Shown piece by piece: positions 8,703-21,700 of a DNA stretch of 64,000 nucleotides. The translations under genes were made by a program, and so were the position numbers. Each line of letters opens with the position of its first letter. Position 1 is the first letter of the stretch. The notes beneath the pieces were generated by a model. It saw only the letters and a list, made by a program, of their open reading frames with translations. It had not been told where the DNA came from and searched no databases. Source of the stretch: Skermanella stibiiresistens SB22 (GTDB lineage Bacteria; Pseudomonadota; Alphaproteobacteria; Azospirillales; Azospirillaceae); the NCBI RefSeq assembly GCF_000576635.1, contig NZ_AVFL01000001.1:496001-560000 (forward strand), written 5' to 3'.

Positions 8703-10316
8703 GTGCAAAACGAAGTGGATGTCCAGGATCATCAGGGAGCATTTCTCAGGCAGGAATCCTTGGCGCGGCTTGGCCGACCCCGCGTCGCGACTGCGGCGCC
8801 CCTGCCGGCTTCCACTTGCGATGTCGTTTTCGCCCAGACGTTGAGCAGGATTTCGAGCGTCGCGCGCGGATTGGACGATTCGCCGACCGCGGAACCCCTG
8901 CTCAACGCCATCGCGGCCTTGCTCGACGGTGTACCGGGATTGTCCGGCGCCGAATTCCTGCTTGGCAACACTACTTCTCAGATTTGGCGCAAACTGGAAA
9001 CGACCGCGGGCGTGGGCTGGGTCGCGACCGAGGAAAGGACGCATCTGGTTCCCCTGCGGGCGGGCCGCCAGCACCATGGCTGGCTGCGCCTTCGGCACGA
9101 TCCCGCGCTGCCCTTGGCTGGGCTGGCGGCCGAACTTGGGGCGATCGGACGGATGGTGGGCTCGCATCTCGGGCGCCGCCGGTCGGCCGAACCGCCGGAT
9201 AGGACCAACTGGGATACAACCAACCGGGATAAGGCGGAAACGCGCGTGACCGTGAGACGCGAACCGGACCGGAACATCGATCACACCATCATGGCCGCCG
9301 TCGCGCGCGCGCAGGGCGCCGCCCTGCGCGGCGAGCCGGCAGGCGAGGCGCTGGCGCCGCTGCTGGCGATCCTGATGGACGTCACCGGCAGCCAGGATGT
9401 CAGGATCGCCGACGGTGGCCTGGACCTGGTGTGCGCCATCACTCCCCTGTCGGCGGAGGCGCTCTCCAGCACCGAGTCGGCGATCTCCGCGATCCTCGAG
9501 TCGGAAGCACGGAACGACCGGATGGCGGCCGACCTGAGCGCAGCGACCAATCGGGCGGACCGCGCCGAGTTCGCCGATCTGGCCAAGACCGAGTTCCTGG
9601 CGACCATGAGCCATGAGCTTCGCACGCCGCTGAACGCGATCCTGGGCTTCTCCGAACTGCTCCAGAACCAGACCTTCGGTCCGCTCGGCGGCCCGATCAG
9701 CGGCGCGCGCTATGTCGGATACGCCACCGATATCCACGACAGTGGCCGGCTTCTGCTCCAGATCATCTCCGACATCATGGACGTGGCCAAAGTCGAGACC
9801 GGGCGGATCCATCTGGCGCACGACTGGGTCGACACCCGCCAGCTGCTGTCCTCGGTCGTCCGGCTGATCGAACCGCGCGCCGCCGCCGCCGACATCGCGT
9901 TCGAGATGGTGGTCTCGGGCGAACCCCTGCCGCGTTTGTGGGCTGACGAGCGCCTGGTCAAGCAGGCGCTGCTGAACATCCTGTCAAACGCCGTCAAGTT
10001 CACTCCCCGTGGCGGCAGCATCCGGCTGACCGCGACGCCCATCGACCTCGGCGAGGGCGACGCTGGCCTCGCGGTCGAGATCACCGATACCGGGCTGGGC
10101 ATCGCCGAGTCGGAGTTGACGCGGGTGTTCGAGCCGTTCCACCGGGGCGACGGCGCCACCAATCGGAAGTTCGAGGGCACCGGCCTGGGTCTGCCGCTGG
10201 CCCGGTCGTTCATCGACCTGCACGGTGGCTCGCTGACCTTGGACAGCGTCCAGGGCGCCGGCACCACGGTCAGGATCAGCCTGCCGCCGGCGCGGGCCGA
10301 CATCGCGGCGGAATAA
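8703..10316 (+). CDS. Soluble sensor histidine kinase with GAF-like N-terminal region
   Basis: The 537-residue protein has no membrane segment. The N-terminal 285 residues look like two degenerate GAF-type halves (around 60-160 and 195-275), so it probably senses a cytoplasmic signal. The HisKA dimerisation domain carries His304 in the motif [23 protein letters not shown]. The HATPase domain has the N box ([16 protein letters not shown]), G1 (DTGLGI) and G2 ([11 protein letters not shown]). The start is chosen from the GGAGA site 7 nt upstream of GTG. There is no adjacent response regulator, so the partner is elsewhere. The 3' end lies 8 bp from the convergent GntR gene. Confidence 0.9.
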   Translation: MQNEVDVQDHQGAFLRQESLARLGRPRVATAAPLPASTCDVVFAQTLSRISSVARGLDDSPTAEPLLNAIAALLDGVPGLSGAEFLLGNTTSQIWRKLETTAGVGWVATEERTHLVPLRAGRQHHGWLRLRHDPALPLAGLAAELGAIGRMVGSHLGRRRSAEPPDRTNWDTTNRDKAETRVTVRREPDRNIDHTIMAAVARAQGAALRGEPAGEALAPLLAILMDVTGSQDVRIADGGLDLVCAITPLSAEALSSTESAISAILESEARNDRMAADLSAATNRADRAEFADLAKTEFLATMSHELRTPLNAILGFSELLQNQTFGPLGGPISGARYVGYATDIHDSGRLLLQIISDIMDVAKVETGRIHLAHDWVDTRQLLSSVVRLIEPRAAAADIAFEMVVSGEPLPRLWADERLVKQALLNILSNAVKFTPRGGSIRLTATPIDLGEGDAGLAVEITDTGLGIAESELTRVFEPFHRGDGATNRKFEGTGLGLPLARSFIDLHGGSLTLDSVQGAGTTVRISLPPARADIAAE

Positions 10317-10324
10317 GGCGCCCT

Positions 10325-11056
10325 TCAGCGCGCCGCGAACGGATTCTCGGCGGACAAGCGCTCGGCGAAGAAGCGGGCGATCGTGTCGGCGGCGGTCGCG
10401 ATGTGCCGCCGCAGCACGTCGGTCGCCCGCCCGATGTCGCCTTCGGCCGCGGCCGCCAGCATGGCGCGGTGATCCTCCTGCGACAGGTGCTCCGGCCCCT
10501 TGGCGGCGAGGTGGAAGCGGAGATAACGATCGAACGCCGCCAGTTGCGACTCGGCCAACGCGAGCAGCTTGGGATGCCCGGCGCGGCCATAGAGCGACAT
10601 GTGGAATCGCCGGTTCAACTCGCCCATCCGGGATGGATCCGGCTCGCCGTCCATGTCGGCGATCAGGTCGGCGGCGCGGGCGAGGTCGTCGGCGGTGAGG
10701 TTCGGAATTGACAGGGCCAGCGCCGCCGGTTCCAGGGCCAGCCGGATCGCGTAGGTGTCGGCCGCGTCGGCCGCCGAGATCTCCGTCACCACGGCACCCT
10801 TGTGCGGCACGAAGTCGATCAGGGCCTGGGCCTCCAATTGGCGCAGCGCCTCGCGCACCGGCATGCGGCTGACGCCGAACGCCGCCGCCAAGTCCTCCTG
10901 ACGAAGCGGTGTTCCCCCGGACAGCCTGCCGGACAGGATGGCCGCGCGCAGCGTCGCCTCGACGAAGCCGGTGGCGGTGCGGTGGCGCGCCGGGGTCCTC
11001 GCGATCAGGTCGGCGAGATCGGAAGAGGCTGGGGCCAAAGCGGACTGTGGGTTCAT
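10325..11056 (-). CDS. GntR family transcriptional regulator (FCD type)
   Basis: The 243-residue protein has a winged helix at about residues 30-95 (AILSGRLSGGTPLRQEDLAAAFGVSRMPVREALRQLEAQ) and a helical FCD ligand domain at about 100-230. FCD-type GntR regulators commonly bind small organic acids at a metal site. It is divergent from a BenE-type permease gene 104 bp away, with a perfect 12-bp palindrome between them, so it probably controls that transporter and itself. The ATG before NPQSALAP is chosen; a longer frame extends 26 codons further but would run through the palindrome and lacks family similarity. Confidence 0.9.
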   Translation of the reverse strand: MNPQSALAPASSDLADLIARTPARHRTATGFVEATLRAAILSGRLSGGTPLRQEDLAAAFGVSRMPVREALRQLEAQALIDFVPHKGAVVTEISAADAADTYAIRLALEPAALALSIPNLTADDLARAADLIADMDGEPDPSRMGELNRRFHMSLYGRAGHPKLLALAESQLAAFDRYLRFHLAAKGPEHLSQEDHRAMLAAAAEGDIGRATDVLRRHIATAADTIARFFAERLSAENPFAAR

Positions 11057-11073
11057 CCAATATCCAGATGTTG

Positions 11074-11085
11074 ATTGGATCCAAT
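11074..11085. promoter_or_regulatory. Palindromic operator candidate ATTGGATCCAAT
   Basis: A perfect 12-bp palindrome lies in the divergent promoter region, 17 nt from the GntR start codon. A second ATCCAAT half-site at 11055-11061 pairs with its left half, giving a larger nested dyad. Palindromes with TTGG/CCAA or TTGT/ACAA arms are typical targets of FCD-type GntR regulators. Confidence 0.6.
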
Positions 11086-11160
11086 TTTCAGGTAGGGTGG
11101 CCGGCCTGGAACCGCAACCCTGATCGGCTGGCATTGTCCGCCGGACCGAGGATATCCGCC

Positions 11161-12333
11161 ATGTCGGAAATGATCGCCAGCCGGTCGATGATACAGCCCG
11201 TGACCGCCGGCCTGCTGGCCGCCGTGGTCGGCTTCGGCAGCTCCTTCCCGATCGTCCTCCAGGGATTGGCGGGCGTGGGTGCCACGCCGGCGCAGGCGGC
11301 GTCGGGATTGCTGGCGCTTTGTCTGGCGACCGGCGTGCTGGGAGCGGTCCACAGCATCGTCACCCGACAGCCGGTCAGCATGGCGTGGTCGACTCCGGGC
11401 GCCGCCCTGCTGATCTCGACCGGCGTGCCGGAGGGCGGCTTCGCCGTGTCCGTCGGAGCCTTCATCGTCGCGGCGCTGCTGGTCACGCTGGCGGGCATCT
11501 GGCGTCCGTTCGGCCGCGCCGTCGTCTCGATCCCGATGAGCTTGGCGAGCGCCATGCTGGCGGGGGTGCTGCTGGACCTGTGCCTGGCTCCCGTCCGCGC
11601 GGTCGGGGCATTGCCGGAACTGGCGCTTCCGATCGTCATCACCTGGGCGCTGGGCTGGCGCTTCGCGAGGATCTACGCGGTGCCGCTGGCGGTGGTGGTG
11701 ACGGCGCTGATCGTCTTCGTGGCGACGCCGATCCCGGCGGAGGCGCTGGCCGACATCTGGCCGAACCCCGTGTTCGTGGCGCCCAGCTTCACCCTGGCCT
11801 CACTCGTCGGCATCGCCGTGCCGCTGTTCATCGTGACCATGGCGTCGCAGAACGTGCCTGGACTGGCGGTGATGCGGGGCAACGGCTATCAGCCCAAGGT
11901 CGGCCCGATCTTCATTTCGACCGGGCTGTTCAGCGCGGTCTCCGCCCTGTTCGGCGGTCACGCGGTCAATCTGGCGGCGATCACGGCGGCGCTGTGCGCC
12001 GGGCCCGAGGCGCATCCCGATCCCGCGCGGCGCTATCTGGCGCCCATCGCCGCCGGCGTCGCCTATGTCCTGTTGGGCTTGTTCGCCGCCTTCGCGGCGG
12101 CCTTCATCGCCGCCTCCCCTCCGCTGCTGATCCAGGCGGTCGCTGGATTGGCGCTGCTGAGCAGCCTGGCTGGCGCCCTGACCAGCGCGCTGGCCGACAC
12201 GGATGAGCGGCTGCCGGCCATCGTCACCTTCGTCACGACAGCGTCAGGCGTCGCCTTCTTCGGCATCGGCGCGGCGTTCTGGGGGCTGGTGGCCGGTGGG
12301 CTGCTGATGGCGCTCGGCCATTTCCGGCGATAG
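11161..12333 (+). CDS. benE: BenE-type benzoate/H+ symporter family permease
   Basis: The 390-residue protein is nearly all membrane, with about eleven to twelve hydrophobic spans. It carries BenE-family signatures: FGSSFPIVLQGLAGVGATPAQAASGLLAL near the N-terminus, PVSMAWSTPGAALL in the middle, and FIVTMASQNVPGLAVMRGNGY. BenE imports aromatic acids such as benzoate by proton symport across the inner membrane. No aromatic ring-hydroxylating or ring-cleaving genes are nearby, so the real substrate is uncertain and may be another organic acid. It begins at ATG with MSEMIASRSMI and is divergent from a GntR regulator that probably controls it. Confidence 0.88.
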   Translation: MSEMIASRSMIQPVTAGLLAAVVGFGSSFPIVLQGLAGVGATPAQAASGLLALCLATGVLGAVHSIVTRQPVSMAWSTPGAALLISTGVPEGGFAVSVGAFIVAALLVTLAGIWRPFGRAVVSIPMSLASAMLAGVLLDLCLAPVRAVGALPELALPIVITWALGWRFARIYAVPLAVVVTALIVFVATPIPAEALADIWPNPVFVAPSFTLASLVGIAVPLFIVTMASQNVPGLAVMRGNGYQPKVGPIFISTGLFSAVSALFGGHAVNLAAITAALCAGPEAHPDPARRYLAPIAAGVAYVLLGLFAAFAAAFIAASPPLLIQAVAGLALLSSLAGALTSALADTDERLPAIVTFVTTASGVAFFGIGAAFWGLVAGGLLMALGHFRR

Positions 12334-12356
12334 CCGCGACGATCGGCCTCCCAACG

Positions 12357-12384
12357 GAAAAGGGCGGACGTCGCCGTCCGCCCT
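12357..12384 (-). terminator. Rho-independent terminator of the glp operon
   Basis: On the minus strand a perfect 10-bp stem (AGGGCGGACG / CGTCCGCCCT, loop 4 nt) is followed by TTTT, 33 nt after the glpV stop codon. This is the clearest intrinsic terminator in the window. Confidence 0.8.
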
Positions 12385-12417
12385 CCGCCCCGTGAGTGGT
12401 TGTGTTGTGACGACCGC

Positions 12418-14166
<1,749 letters not shown>

Positions 14167-14257
14167 TGCTTCCTCCGAACCGTTCTTGGTTGTTATCGTC
14201 CAGTGGTGATCGTCCTCGTGATCGGGCGGAACCTCCCGGGGTGAGCCGGACGGGAGT

Positions 14258-14560
14258 TCACCCGAACCTCATGACCACAGCCATCCACAGCAGCGACAGC
14301 CCGAACGCGATCCAAAGGTTCAGGTCGGTGAAGCCGACGGTGGCGAGGTGGATATAGGCGCTGCCGAGCAGGCCGATGAACAGCCGGTCGCCGCGCGTGG
14401 TGGGCATCGGCAGGAAGCCCCGCCGCTCCACCGTGGGCGACACCGTCTGCCAGACCGTCATGCCGGCCAGGATCAGCGCGATGCCGGCGAAGAAGGCGGC
14501 GGTCGGACCCGTCCAGGCCATCCACTCCAGCTCCGTGGCGAGTTCGCTGGCGATGTCCAT
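14258..14560 (-). CDS. glpU: Small membrane protein GlpU (DUF2160)
   Basis: This 100-residue protein has two or three hydrophobic spans (about 19-38, 60-78 and 80-97) and the motif MAWTGPTAAFFAGI. DUF2160 proteins are found in glycerol ABC transporter operons between the permease and binding-protein genes; their exact role is unknown, though GlpU is named as part of the system. It follows glpQ by 12 bp. The context and length make the assignment firm even though the sequence itself is short. Confidence 0.9.
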   Translation of the reverse strand: MDIASELATELEWMAWTGPTAAFFAGIALILAGMTVWQTVSPTVERRGFLPMPTTRGDRLFIGLLGSAYIHLATVGFTDLNLWIAFGLSLLWMAVVMRFG

Positions 14561-14572
14561 GGGGCCGCCTCC

Positions 14573-15387
14573 TCAGACGCGGCCAAGGGCGAAGCCCTTG
14601 GCGATGTAGTTGCGGACGAACCAGATCACCAGCGCGCCCGGCACGATGGTCAGCACGCCGGCCGCGGCCAGCAGGCCCCAGTCCATGCCGGCGGCGCTGA
14701 CGGTGCGGGTCATGGTGGCGGCGATCGGCTTGGCGTCGACGCTGGTCAGGGTGCGGGCCAGCAGCAGCTCGACCCAGCTGAACATGAAGCAGAAGAAGGC
14801 GGTGACGCCGATGCCGGCCCGGATCAGCGGCAGGAAGATCGTCAGGAAGAACCGGGGAAAGCCGTAGCCGTCGATATAGGCGGTCTCGTCGATCTCGCGC
14901 GGGACGCCGGACATGAAGCCTTCCAGGATCCAGACCGCCAGCGGCACGTTGAACAGGCAGTGGGCCAACGCCACGGCGATGTGGGTGTCGATCAGGCCGA
15001 AGGTGGAGTAGAGCTGGAAGAACGGCAGCAGGAACACCGCCGGCGGCGCCATCCGGTTGGTCAGCAGCCAGAAGAACATGTGCTTGTCGCCCAGGAAGCG
15101 ATAGCGCGAGAAGGCGTAGGCGGCCGGCAGCGCCACGGACAGCGAGATCACCGTGTTGAGCGCCACGTACTGGATCGAGTTGAGATAGCCGTTGTACCAG
15201 GACGGATCGGTGAGGATCGTCACGTAATTGGCGAAGGTGATCGTCTGGGGGAACAGGCTGAAGCCGCCAAGGATCTCCTGGTTGGGCTTGACCGACATGG
15301 CGAGCAGCCAATAGATCGGCAGCAGCAGGAAGACGAAATAGGCGATCAGCCCAATGTGGCGCTTCTTGAAGCCGACTCCGGTGGGGT

Positions 15388-15391
<4 letters not shown>
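14573..15391 (-). CDS. glpQ: Glycerol ABC transporter permease GlpQ
   Basis: The 272-residue inner membrane permease has six spans and the cytoplasmic EAA loop near residues 165-185 (EIDETAYIDGYGFPRFFLTIFLPL), which docks on the ATPase. The N-terminus shows the typical MalG-type opening IGLIAYFVFLLLPIYWLLAMSVKP. Its ATG overlaps the glpP stop by 4 bp (ATGA), so the two permeases are made in equal amounts. It forms the channel for glycerol with GlpP. A longer frame reads through upstream but belongs to the shadow of glpP. Confidence 0.93.
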
Positions 15392-16263
<872 letters not shown>

Positions 16264-16279
16264 CGTGTCCTGTCCTCCG

Positions 16280-17365
16280 TCACGCGACCAGCCGGCCGTC
16301 GGCGTAGAGCCGGGTGCGGTCGGGTGGGAAGGTCAGCCAGCCGCGCTCGGCGGGGACGGGCGCGTCCTCGTCCAGCTTGGCCTTGAGCCGGTGGCGGCCG
16401 AGCTTGGCCGTGACGATCTTGAAGTTGCCCAGATCCTCGACCGAGGCGATCTCGGCCGGCAGCGCGCCGTTGCCCTGGGAGGCGCTGACGCGCAGGTGTT
16501 CGGGCCGGATGCCGATCTCAAGCGGCACGCCGTGCCGCGGCGCGTGGTCGAGCACCTCGCGGGCGAGCGGAATGCGGATGTCGTCGACCACGGCCGAACC
16601 GCCCTCGAACCGGCAGGGCAGGAAGTTCATGCCGGGACTGCCGATGAAGTATCCCACGAAGGTGTGGGCCGGCACCTCGAACAGCTGCTGCGGCGTGCCA
16701 AGCTGCATGACCTGCCCGTCATGCATGACGACCACCTGCTGGGCGAAGGTCAGCGCCTCGTTCTGGTCGTGGGTGACGTAGATCAGGCTGAGCCGGAACC
16801 GCTCGTGGATCTGCTTGAGCTTGCGGCGCAGCAGCCATTTCAGCTGCGGGTCGATCACGGTCAGCGGCTCGTCGAACAGGATCGCCGCCACGTCGCTGCG
16901 CACCAGCCCGCGGCCGAGCGAGATCTTCTGCTTCTGGTCGGCGGTCAGGCCGCGCGCCCGGCGTCCGAGATCGGCCGACAGCTCCAGCATGTCCGCGACC
17001 TCCTCGACCCGGGCGCGGACCTCCTTCTCGGCGACCTTGCGGTTGCGCAAGGGGAAGGCGAGGTTGTCGAACACCGACATGGTGTCGTAGATCACCGGAA
17101 ACTGGAACACCTGCGCGATGTTGCGCTCCTGCGGCGGCAGCCGGGTCACGTCGCGGCCGTCGAACAGCACCTGCCCCTCGCTGGGGACAAGCAGGCCGGA
17201 GATGATATTGAGCAAGGTCGTCTTGCCGCAGCCGCTGGGTCCCAGCAGGGCATAGGCGCCGCCGTCCTCCCAGACATGCTCCATCGGCTTCAGCGCGTAG
17301 TCGGCGCCGGTTTTCGGATTCGGCCTGTAGGCGTGGGCGAGACCGCGCAGTTCGATGCGTGCCAT
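16280..17365 (-). CDS. glpT: Glycerol ABC transporter ATPase GlpT
   Basis: The 361-residue MalK-type ATPase has a normal Walker A (GPSGCGKTT), Q loop (VFQFPVIYD) and Walker B (AAILFDEPLT), and a C-terminal TOBE/OB region (about 255-361). The ABC signature is altered: where LSGGQ is expected the sequence reads LTADQKQKISLGRGL, so this subunit probably contributes one weakened composite ATP site. Start is the ATG of MARIELRGLAHAYRPN; 17 bp separate it from glpS. It forms a heterodimer with GlpS and drives glycerol uptake. Confidence 0.92.
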   Translation of the reverse strand: MARIELRGLAHAYRPNPKTGADYALKPMEHVWEDGGAYALLGPSGCGKTTLLNIISGLLVPSEGQVLFDGRDVTRLPPQERNIAQVFQFPVIYDTMSVFDNLAFPLRNRKVAEKEVRARVEEVADMLELSADLGRRARGLTADQKQKISLGRGLVRSDVAAILFDEPLTVIDPQLKWLLRRKLKQIHERFRLSLIYVTHDQNEALTFAQQVVVMHDGQVMQLGTPQQLFEVPAHTFVGYFIGSPGMNFLPCRFEGGSAVVDDIRIPLAREVLDHAPRHGVPLEIGIRPEHLRVSASQGNGALPAEIASVEDLGNFKIVTAKLGRHRLKAKLDEDAPVPAERGWLTFPPDRTRLYADGRLVA

Positions 17366-17382
17366 GCTGGCTCTCCCTTTCC

Positions 17383-18483
<1,101 letters not shown>

Positions 18484-18663
18484 GGGCGCCCGATCCGGCA
18501 ATCAAGGCACCACCCAAGGCGGTGGTAAACCGGAACGCACGCGTGGCGGCACATGGACAACCATCCTCCCCTGACCACTCCCCCTTGACCCCGCTTTGCG
18601 CCGGGTGCGGAGAGTTCTTATCGTTAGTCTTGGGAAGGGTATGCGGACTGCTTGTGCTTTTGC

Positions 18664-18727
18664 AAACGAAAATTTTGAGTTCGGATTGTTGTTAAACGAA
18701 AATTTTTTCGCTCATGATGATCGAAAA
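18664..18727. promoter_or_regulatory. Candidate GlpR (DeoR family) operator repeats upstream of glpS
   Basis: The 13-mer AAACGAAAATTTT occurs twice (18664-18676 and 18694-18706), exactly 30 bp apart, i.e. about three helical turns. The second copy runs into a TTTTCG / CGAAAA inverted pair (18705-18710 and 18722-18727). DeoR-family regulators such as GlpR often bind repeated TTCG / CGAA-containing sites. The array lies 180-245 bp before glpS and overlaps the last codons of the upstream methyltransferase gene. No glpR gene is in the window. Confidence 0.5.
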
Positions 18728-19482
18728 GGAACATGACGGGCATAGATGTCGCCCGAGCCCTCGGCGGGACGGCGGCTCTCCAGCCAGCGCGTGATCGCGG
18801 CCTGATCGCACCAATCCTCGAACAGCAAGCGCCGCTCCTCGCCCAGCGCCACGTTGTAGCGGTGCTCGCCAAGATCGGCCAGCCGCTCCAGGCAGGCGAG
18901 TGCCCGCTCCGGTGTTTCGGGAATGAACTCGAACGAGAGGCATTCGATCGGGCGCGACAAGCCGTCGAGCACGGCGCGTTCGAACCCCTCGACATCGATC
19001 TTGCAGAATCGCGGCACGCCATGGGTCTCGATCAGCGCGTCCAGCGTGGTGACCGGGACGGTCACCCGCTCGTCCCACCGCTCACCGGGAAAGCGGGGCG
19101 ACGCCGCGACCTCGGCGGCCCAGTCGGCCGACAGCGTGGACAGCGTCGGGTTGCGCCGGTTGATCATCAACTCCGCCGTGCCGGGCGCGGCACCCACCGC
19201 CTCGGCCAGGATGGTGACGCCCGGGGTGCGCTGGTAGAGCCGGCGCAGGATCGCCGCGAGGTGCGGCTGGGGCTCGACCGCGACGACCCGCGCTCTCAAG
19301 GCGGTCCAAGCCCCGACCCGGTCGCCCAAATGGGCGCCGATGTCGAAGGCGAGGTCGCCGGGTCCCAGGAACTGGCGGTGGAACGCCTTGGAGGCGCGGT
19401 GGCGCAGGGGATTGGCCCGGTAGATCACGGCGGACCGGGCGATGCCGTACAGCTTGAGGAGGGAGGCTGGCCAAGGTGTCAT
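18712..19482 (-). CDS. FkbM family methyltransferase
   Basis: The 256-residue protein contains a class I SAM-dependent methyltransferase fold of FkbM type: motif I is [19 protein letters not shown] (about residues 43-61), followed by [17 protein letters not shown], and the typical FkbM segment [27 protein letters not shown] (about 140-166). FkbM proteins O-methylate sugars or polyketides, often on surface polysaccharides. Its start overlaps the stop of the kinase gene (ATGA), which makes it the third member of a coupled lipoprotein-kinase-methyltransferase operon. That context is unusual and the substrate is unknown. Confidence 0.88.
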   Translation of the reverse strand: MTPWPASLLKLYGIARSAVIYRANPLRHRASKAFHRQFLGPGDLAFDIGAHLGDRVGAWTALRARVVAVEPQPHLAAILRRLYQRTPGVTILAEAVGAAPGTAELMINRRNPTLSTLSADWAAEVAASPRFPGERWDERVTVPVTTLDALIETHGVPRFCKIDVEGFERAVLDGLSRPIECLSFEFIPETPERALACLERLADLGEHRYNVALGEERRLLFEDWCDQAAITRWLESRRPAEGSGDIYARHVPFRSS

Positions 19483-20852
19483 GCCGCGGCGGCCACCTTG
19501 GCGGCGATGGGCAGCAGGACCGTCACCGTCGTGCCGATCCCGGGCATGCTCGCGACCCGCAATTGGCCGCCGTGGAGTTCGGCCAAGGCCTTGGCCAGCG
19601 GCAACCCCAAACCGGTACCTTGGTATTTCCGCGTGTGCGAGTTGTCGACCTGCCGGAATGGCTGCATCGCGAGCGCCAAATCATGCGCGGTCATGCCAAT
19701 GCCGGTATCGCTGACCGACAAGCTAATCGAATCATCGTTGAGGCGCCTTACCGCCACGGTGACGGTGCCACCGCGCGGTGTGAACTTCACGGCGTTCGAC
19801 AGCAGGTTCAGTAACACCTGCTTCAGCTTCGTCGGGTCGGCGTGGATGGTGAGCCGTTCCAAATCCTGGGCATCCACGACGACCCGCAGGTCGGCGATTT
19901 CGACCCGCTCGGCGATCAGCCGCTGGCAGGGCTCGATGATCTCACCGAGTTCGATGTTCTCGAGACGCAGTTCCAGCCGCCCCGCCTCGATCTTGGAGAG
20001 GTCGAGGATGTCGTTGATGATGTTCAGTAGGAGTTTTCCGCTCTCATGAATATCCTGGGCGTATCCGGCATAGTGGCATTCACCGATCGGTCCGAAGATC
20101 CGTGCCACCATCATTTCGGAAAACCCGATGATGGCGTTGAGCGGCGTCCGCAGTTCATGGCTCATGTTGGCGAGGAATTCCGACTTGGTGCGATTCGCCA
20201 GTTCGGCTTGCCGCAACGCGCTTTCAAGGGCTTGCGCGGTTTCCTCGGCGACGATCGTCTGCTCCCGCGCGGTGGTCAATGCTACTTGATTGATGGTGAT
20301 CTGGCCGCGCAAGCTCTCCTGGGTCGATTCCAGCTCGGCGACCGCGCGCCGCAAGGCCCGCAACGGCAAAAGATTGGCTGACAGATAAACGGCGGCGCCA
20401 AGGCCGAGGCCGAAGAGGGCCAGGATCGACACCTCGCTGATCAATGGATACAGACTGGCCTCCACCACCAGGGTTCCGGCCGGCTCCGCCCCCATCACGA
20501 TGGCGTGGGAACGGACCAGCTTTGGACCGGGCGGGCTTTCTCCCCGTGCGAAGATCAGGTTTCCCTTCTGGTCGAAGACGAGTTGACGGACGTCGTCGCC
20601 GGGCAGGATGACGAAATCGATCAATTCCTCGAGGCGGTTCTTGGCGAAGCGCCACGCGGATCCTTGTATATACGCGTATTCCGACAGCTTGAGGGCCGCG
20701 AGGCGCGCCTGGAACTGCCGGTAAGCGACTTGGTCGCGAAAGTCGACCAGGCCGTAGCCGCTCGGCACGATGATCGCGATGATGATTCCAAGCACGAGCG
20801 CCAGTCTTCGGACCGATCGCTCCATTTGGGTGAAGACGGTCGTCTCGTCCAT
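19479..20852 (-). CDS. Membrane sensor histidine kinase, second gene of a coupled trio
   Basis: The 457-residue kinase has a first membrane span at about 17-37, a periplasmic domain of about 100 residues, a second span at about 140-160, a coiled-coil linker at 170-220, HisKA with His232 ([22 protein letters not shown]) and an HATPase domain (Asn353 in [21 protein letters not shown] at 382-386; [12 protein letters not shown]). Its ATG overlaps the stop of the upstream periplasmic lipoprotein gene by one base, and its stop overlaps the methyltransferase start. The adjacent binding-type lipoprotein may deliver the ligand signal to the periplasmic domain. No response regulator is adjacent. Confidence 0.92.
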   Translation of the reverse strand: MDETTVFTQMERSVRRLALVLGIIIAIIVPSGYGLVDFRDQVAYRQFQARLAALKLSEYAYIQGSAWRFAKNRLEELIDFVILPGDDVRQLVFDQKGNLIFARGESPPGPKLVRSHAIVMGAEPAGTLVVEASLYPLISEVSILALFGLGLGAAVYLSANLLPLRALRRAVAELESTQESLRGQITINQVALTTAREQTIVAEETAQALESALRQAELANRTKSEFLANMSHELRTPLNAIIGFSEMMVARIFGPIGECHYAGYAQDIHESGKLLLNIINDILDLSKIEAGRLELRLENIELGEIIEPCQRLIAERVEIADLRVVVDAQDLERLTIHADPTKLKQVLLNLLSNAVKFTPRGGTVTVAVRRLNDDSISLSVSDTGIGMTAHDLALAMQPFRQVDNSHTRKYQGTGLGLPLAKALAELHGGQLRVASMPGIGTTVTVLLPIAAKVAAAA

Positions 20853-21700
20853 CAGGGCTTGTCTTCCTCGCCCCCAAGTGCTTCGAGCGCCTCCCGTCCG
20901 GCGGGTGACGTGACGAACGAGACGAATTTCAGGCCAACCGCCGACGGCCGTTCCGGCAGCAGCAGACAGATCCGATAGGGAAATGGGTAGGAGCCGTCGG
21001 CCAGGGTCTTGGCGGAGGGGGCGACACCATCGAGCCGTACCAGCCGCAGGGGCAGGTTTTCCGCGCGGACCTGAAGCAGCGAGGTTATCGCCAGCGACCC
21101 CTTGGTCCGGAGCGCCATATCGACATTCTCCTGATCGGTGGCGCCGACGGGTATGCCTTGCCGCCGGTGCGCGTCGTCCAAGGCCTCGTCCATTCCAGGC
21201 ACGGCCTTGATGAGATAGGGATATTCCGAACCGGACCGCGCCCGGAGAATGATCTTCAACGGAGCCCCATCCGGCCAAGTGGCGTGGGGGTCCCGGAACA
21301 AGGCGGGCAGATCGGCGCGCCTGATACCGTCCCGCGGATCCTGATCCCGGAGCTTGTGGTTCGCGACGAAGACCAGTGCCGTGGTCAGGCAAGCGGCCTC
21401 CCCAATCCCTCTGGCGGCTTCCGCCGGCTTCAGAGCGCGGGCCGCCAGTCCAATGTCGATCACGCCTTCGGCCAGCGCCTCGATGCCACCCGCCGTCCCG
21501 AGACTCGGCAGCACCTCGACCTCGACGGTTGGATCCAGCTTCGCGAACTCGGCGCCCAGGATGCGCATGGCAGCCAGCGCGGCCCCGGTTCCGCCGATGC
21601 GGATCGTCTCATTGGCGAAGGCTGGCGAGGCCGTGGTGGAGCAGCCCAACAGGACGGCGGATGCCAGAAGTCCCGCGAAGAGGATGTTGCCGCGGCTCAT
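20852..21700 (-). CDS. PstS-like periplasmic binding lipoprotein
   Basis: The 282-residue protein begins [20 protein letters not shown], a lipoprotein signal with Cys20 as the lipid site; an AxA site (AFANE) follows as an alternative. The mature part resembles phosphate-type binding proteins of the PBP-like superfamily: [26 protein letters not shown], then the domain-crossing segment [17 protein letters not shown] and the end [17 protein letters not shown]. No permease or ATPase is encoded nearby, and the gene is translationally coupled to a sensor kinase. The likely role is as a periplasmic signal-binding protein for the kinase rather than for transport. Ligand unknown; phosphate or another oxyanion is only a guess. 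Confidence 0.85.
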   Translation of the reverse strand: MSRGNILFAGLLASAVLLGCSTTASPAFANETIRIGGTGAALAAMRILGAEFAKLDPTVEVEVLPSLGTAGGIEALAEGVIDIGLAARALKPAEAARGIGEAACLTTALVFVANHKLRDQDPRDGIRRADLPALFRDPHATWPDGAPLKIILRARSGSEYPYLIKAVPGMDEALDDAHRRQGIPVGATDQENVDMALRTKGSLAITSLLQVRAENLPLRLVRLDGVAPSAKTLADGSYPFPYRICLLLPERPSAVGLKFVSFVTSPAGREALEALGGEEDKP

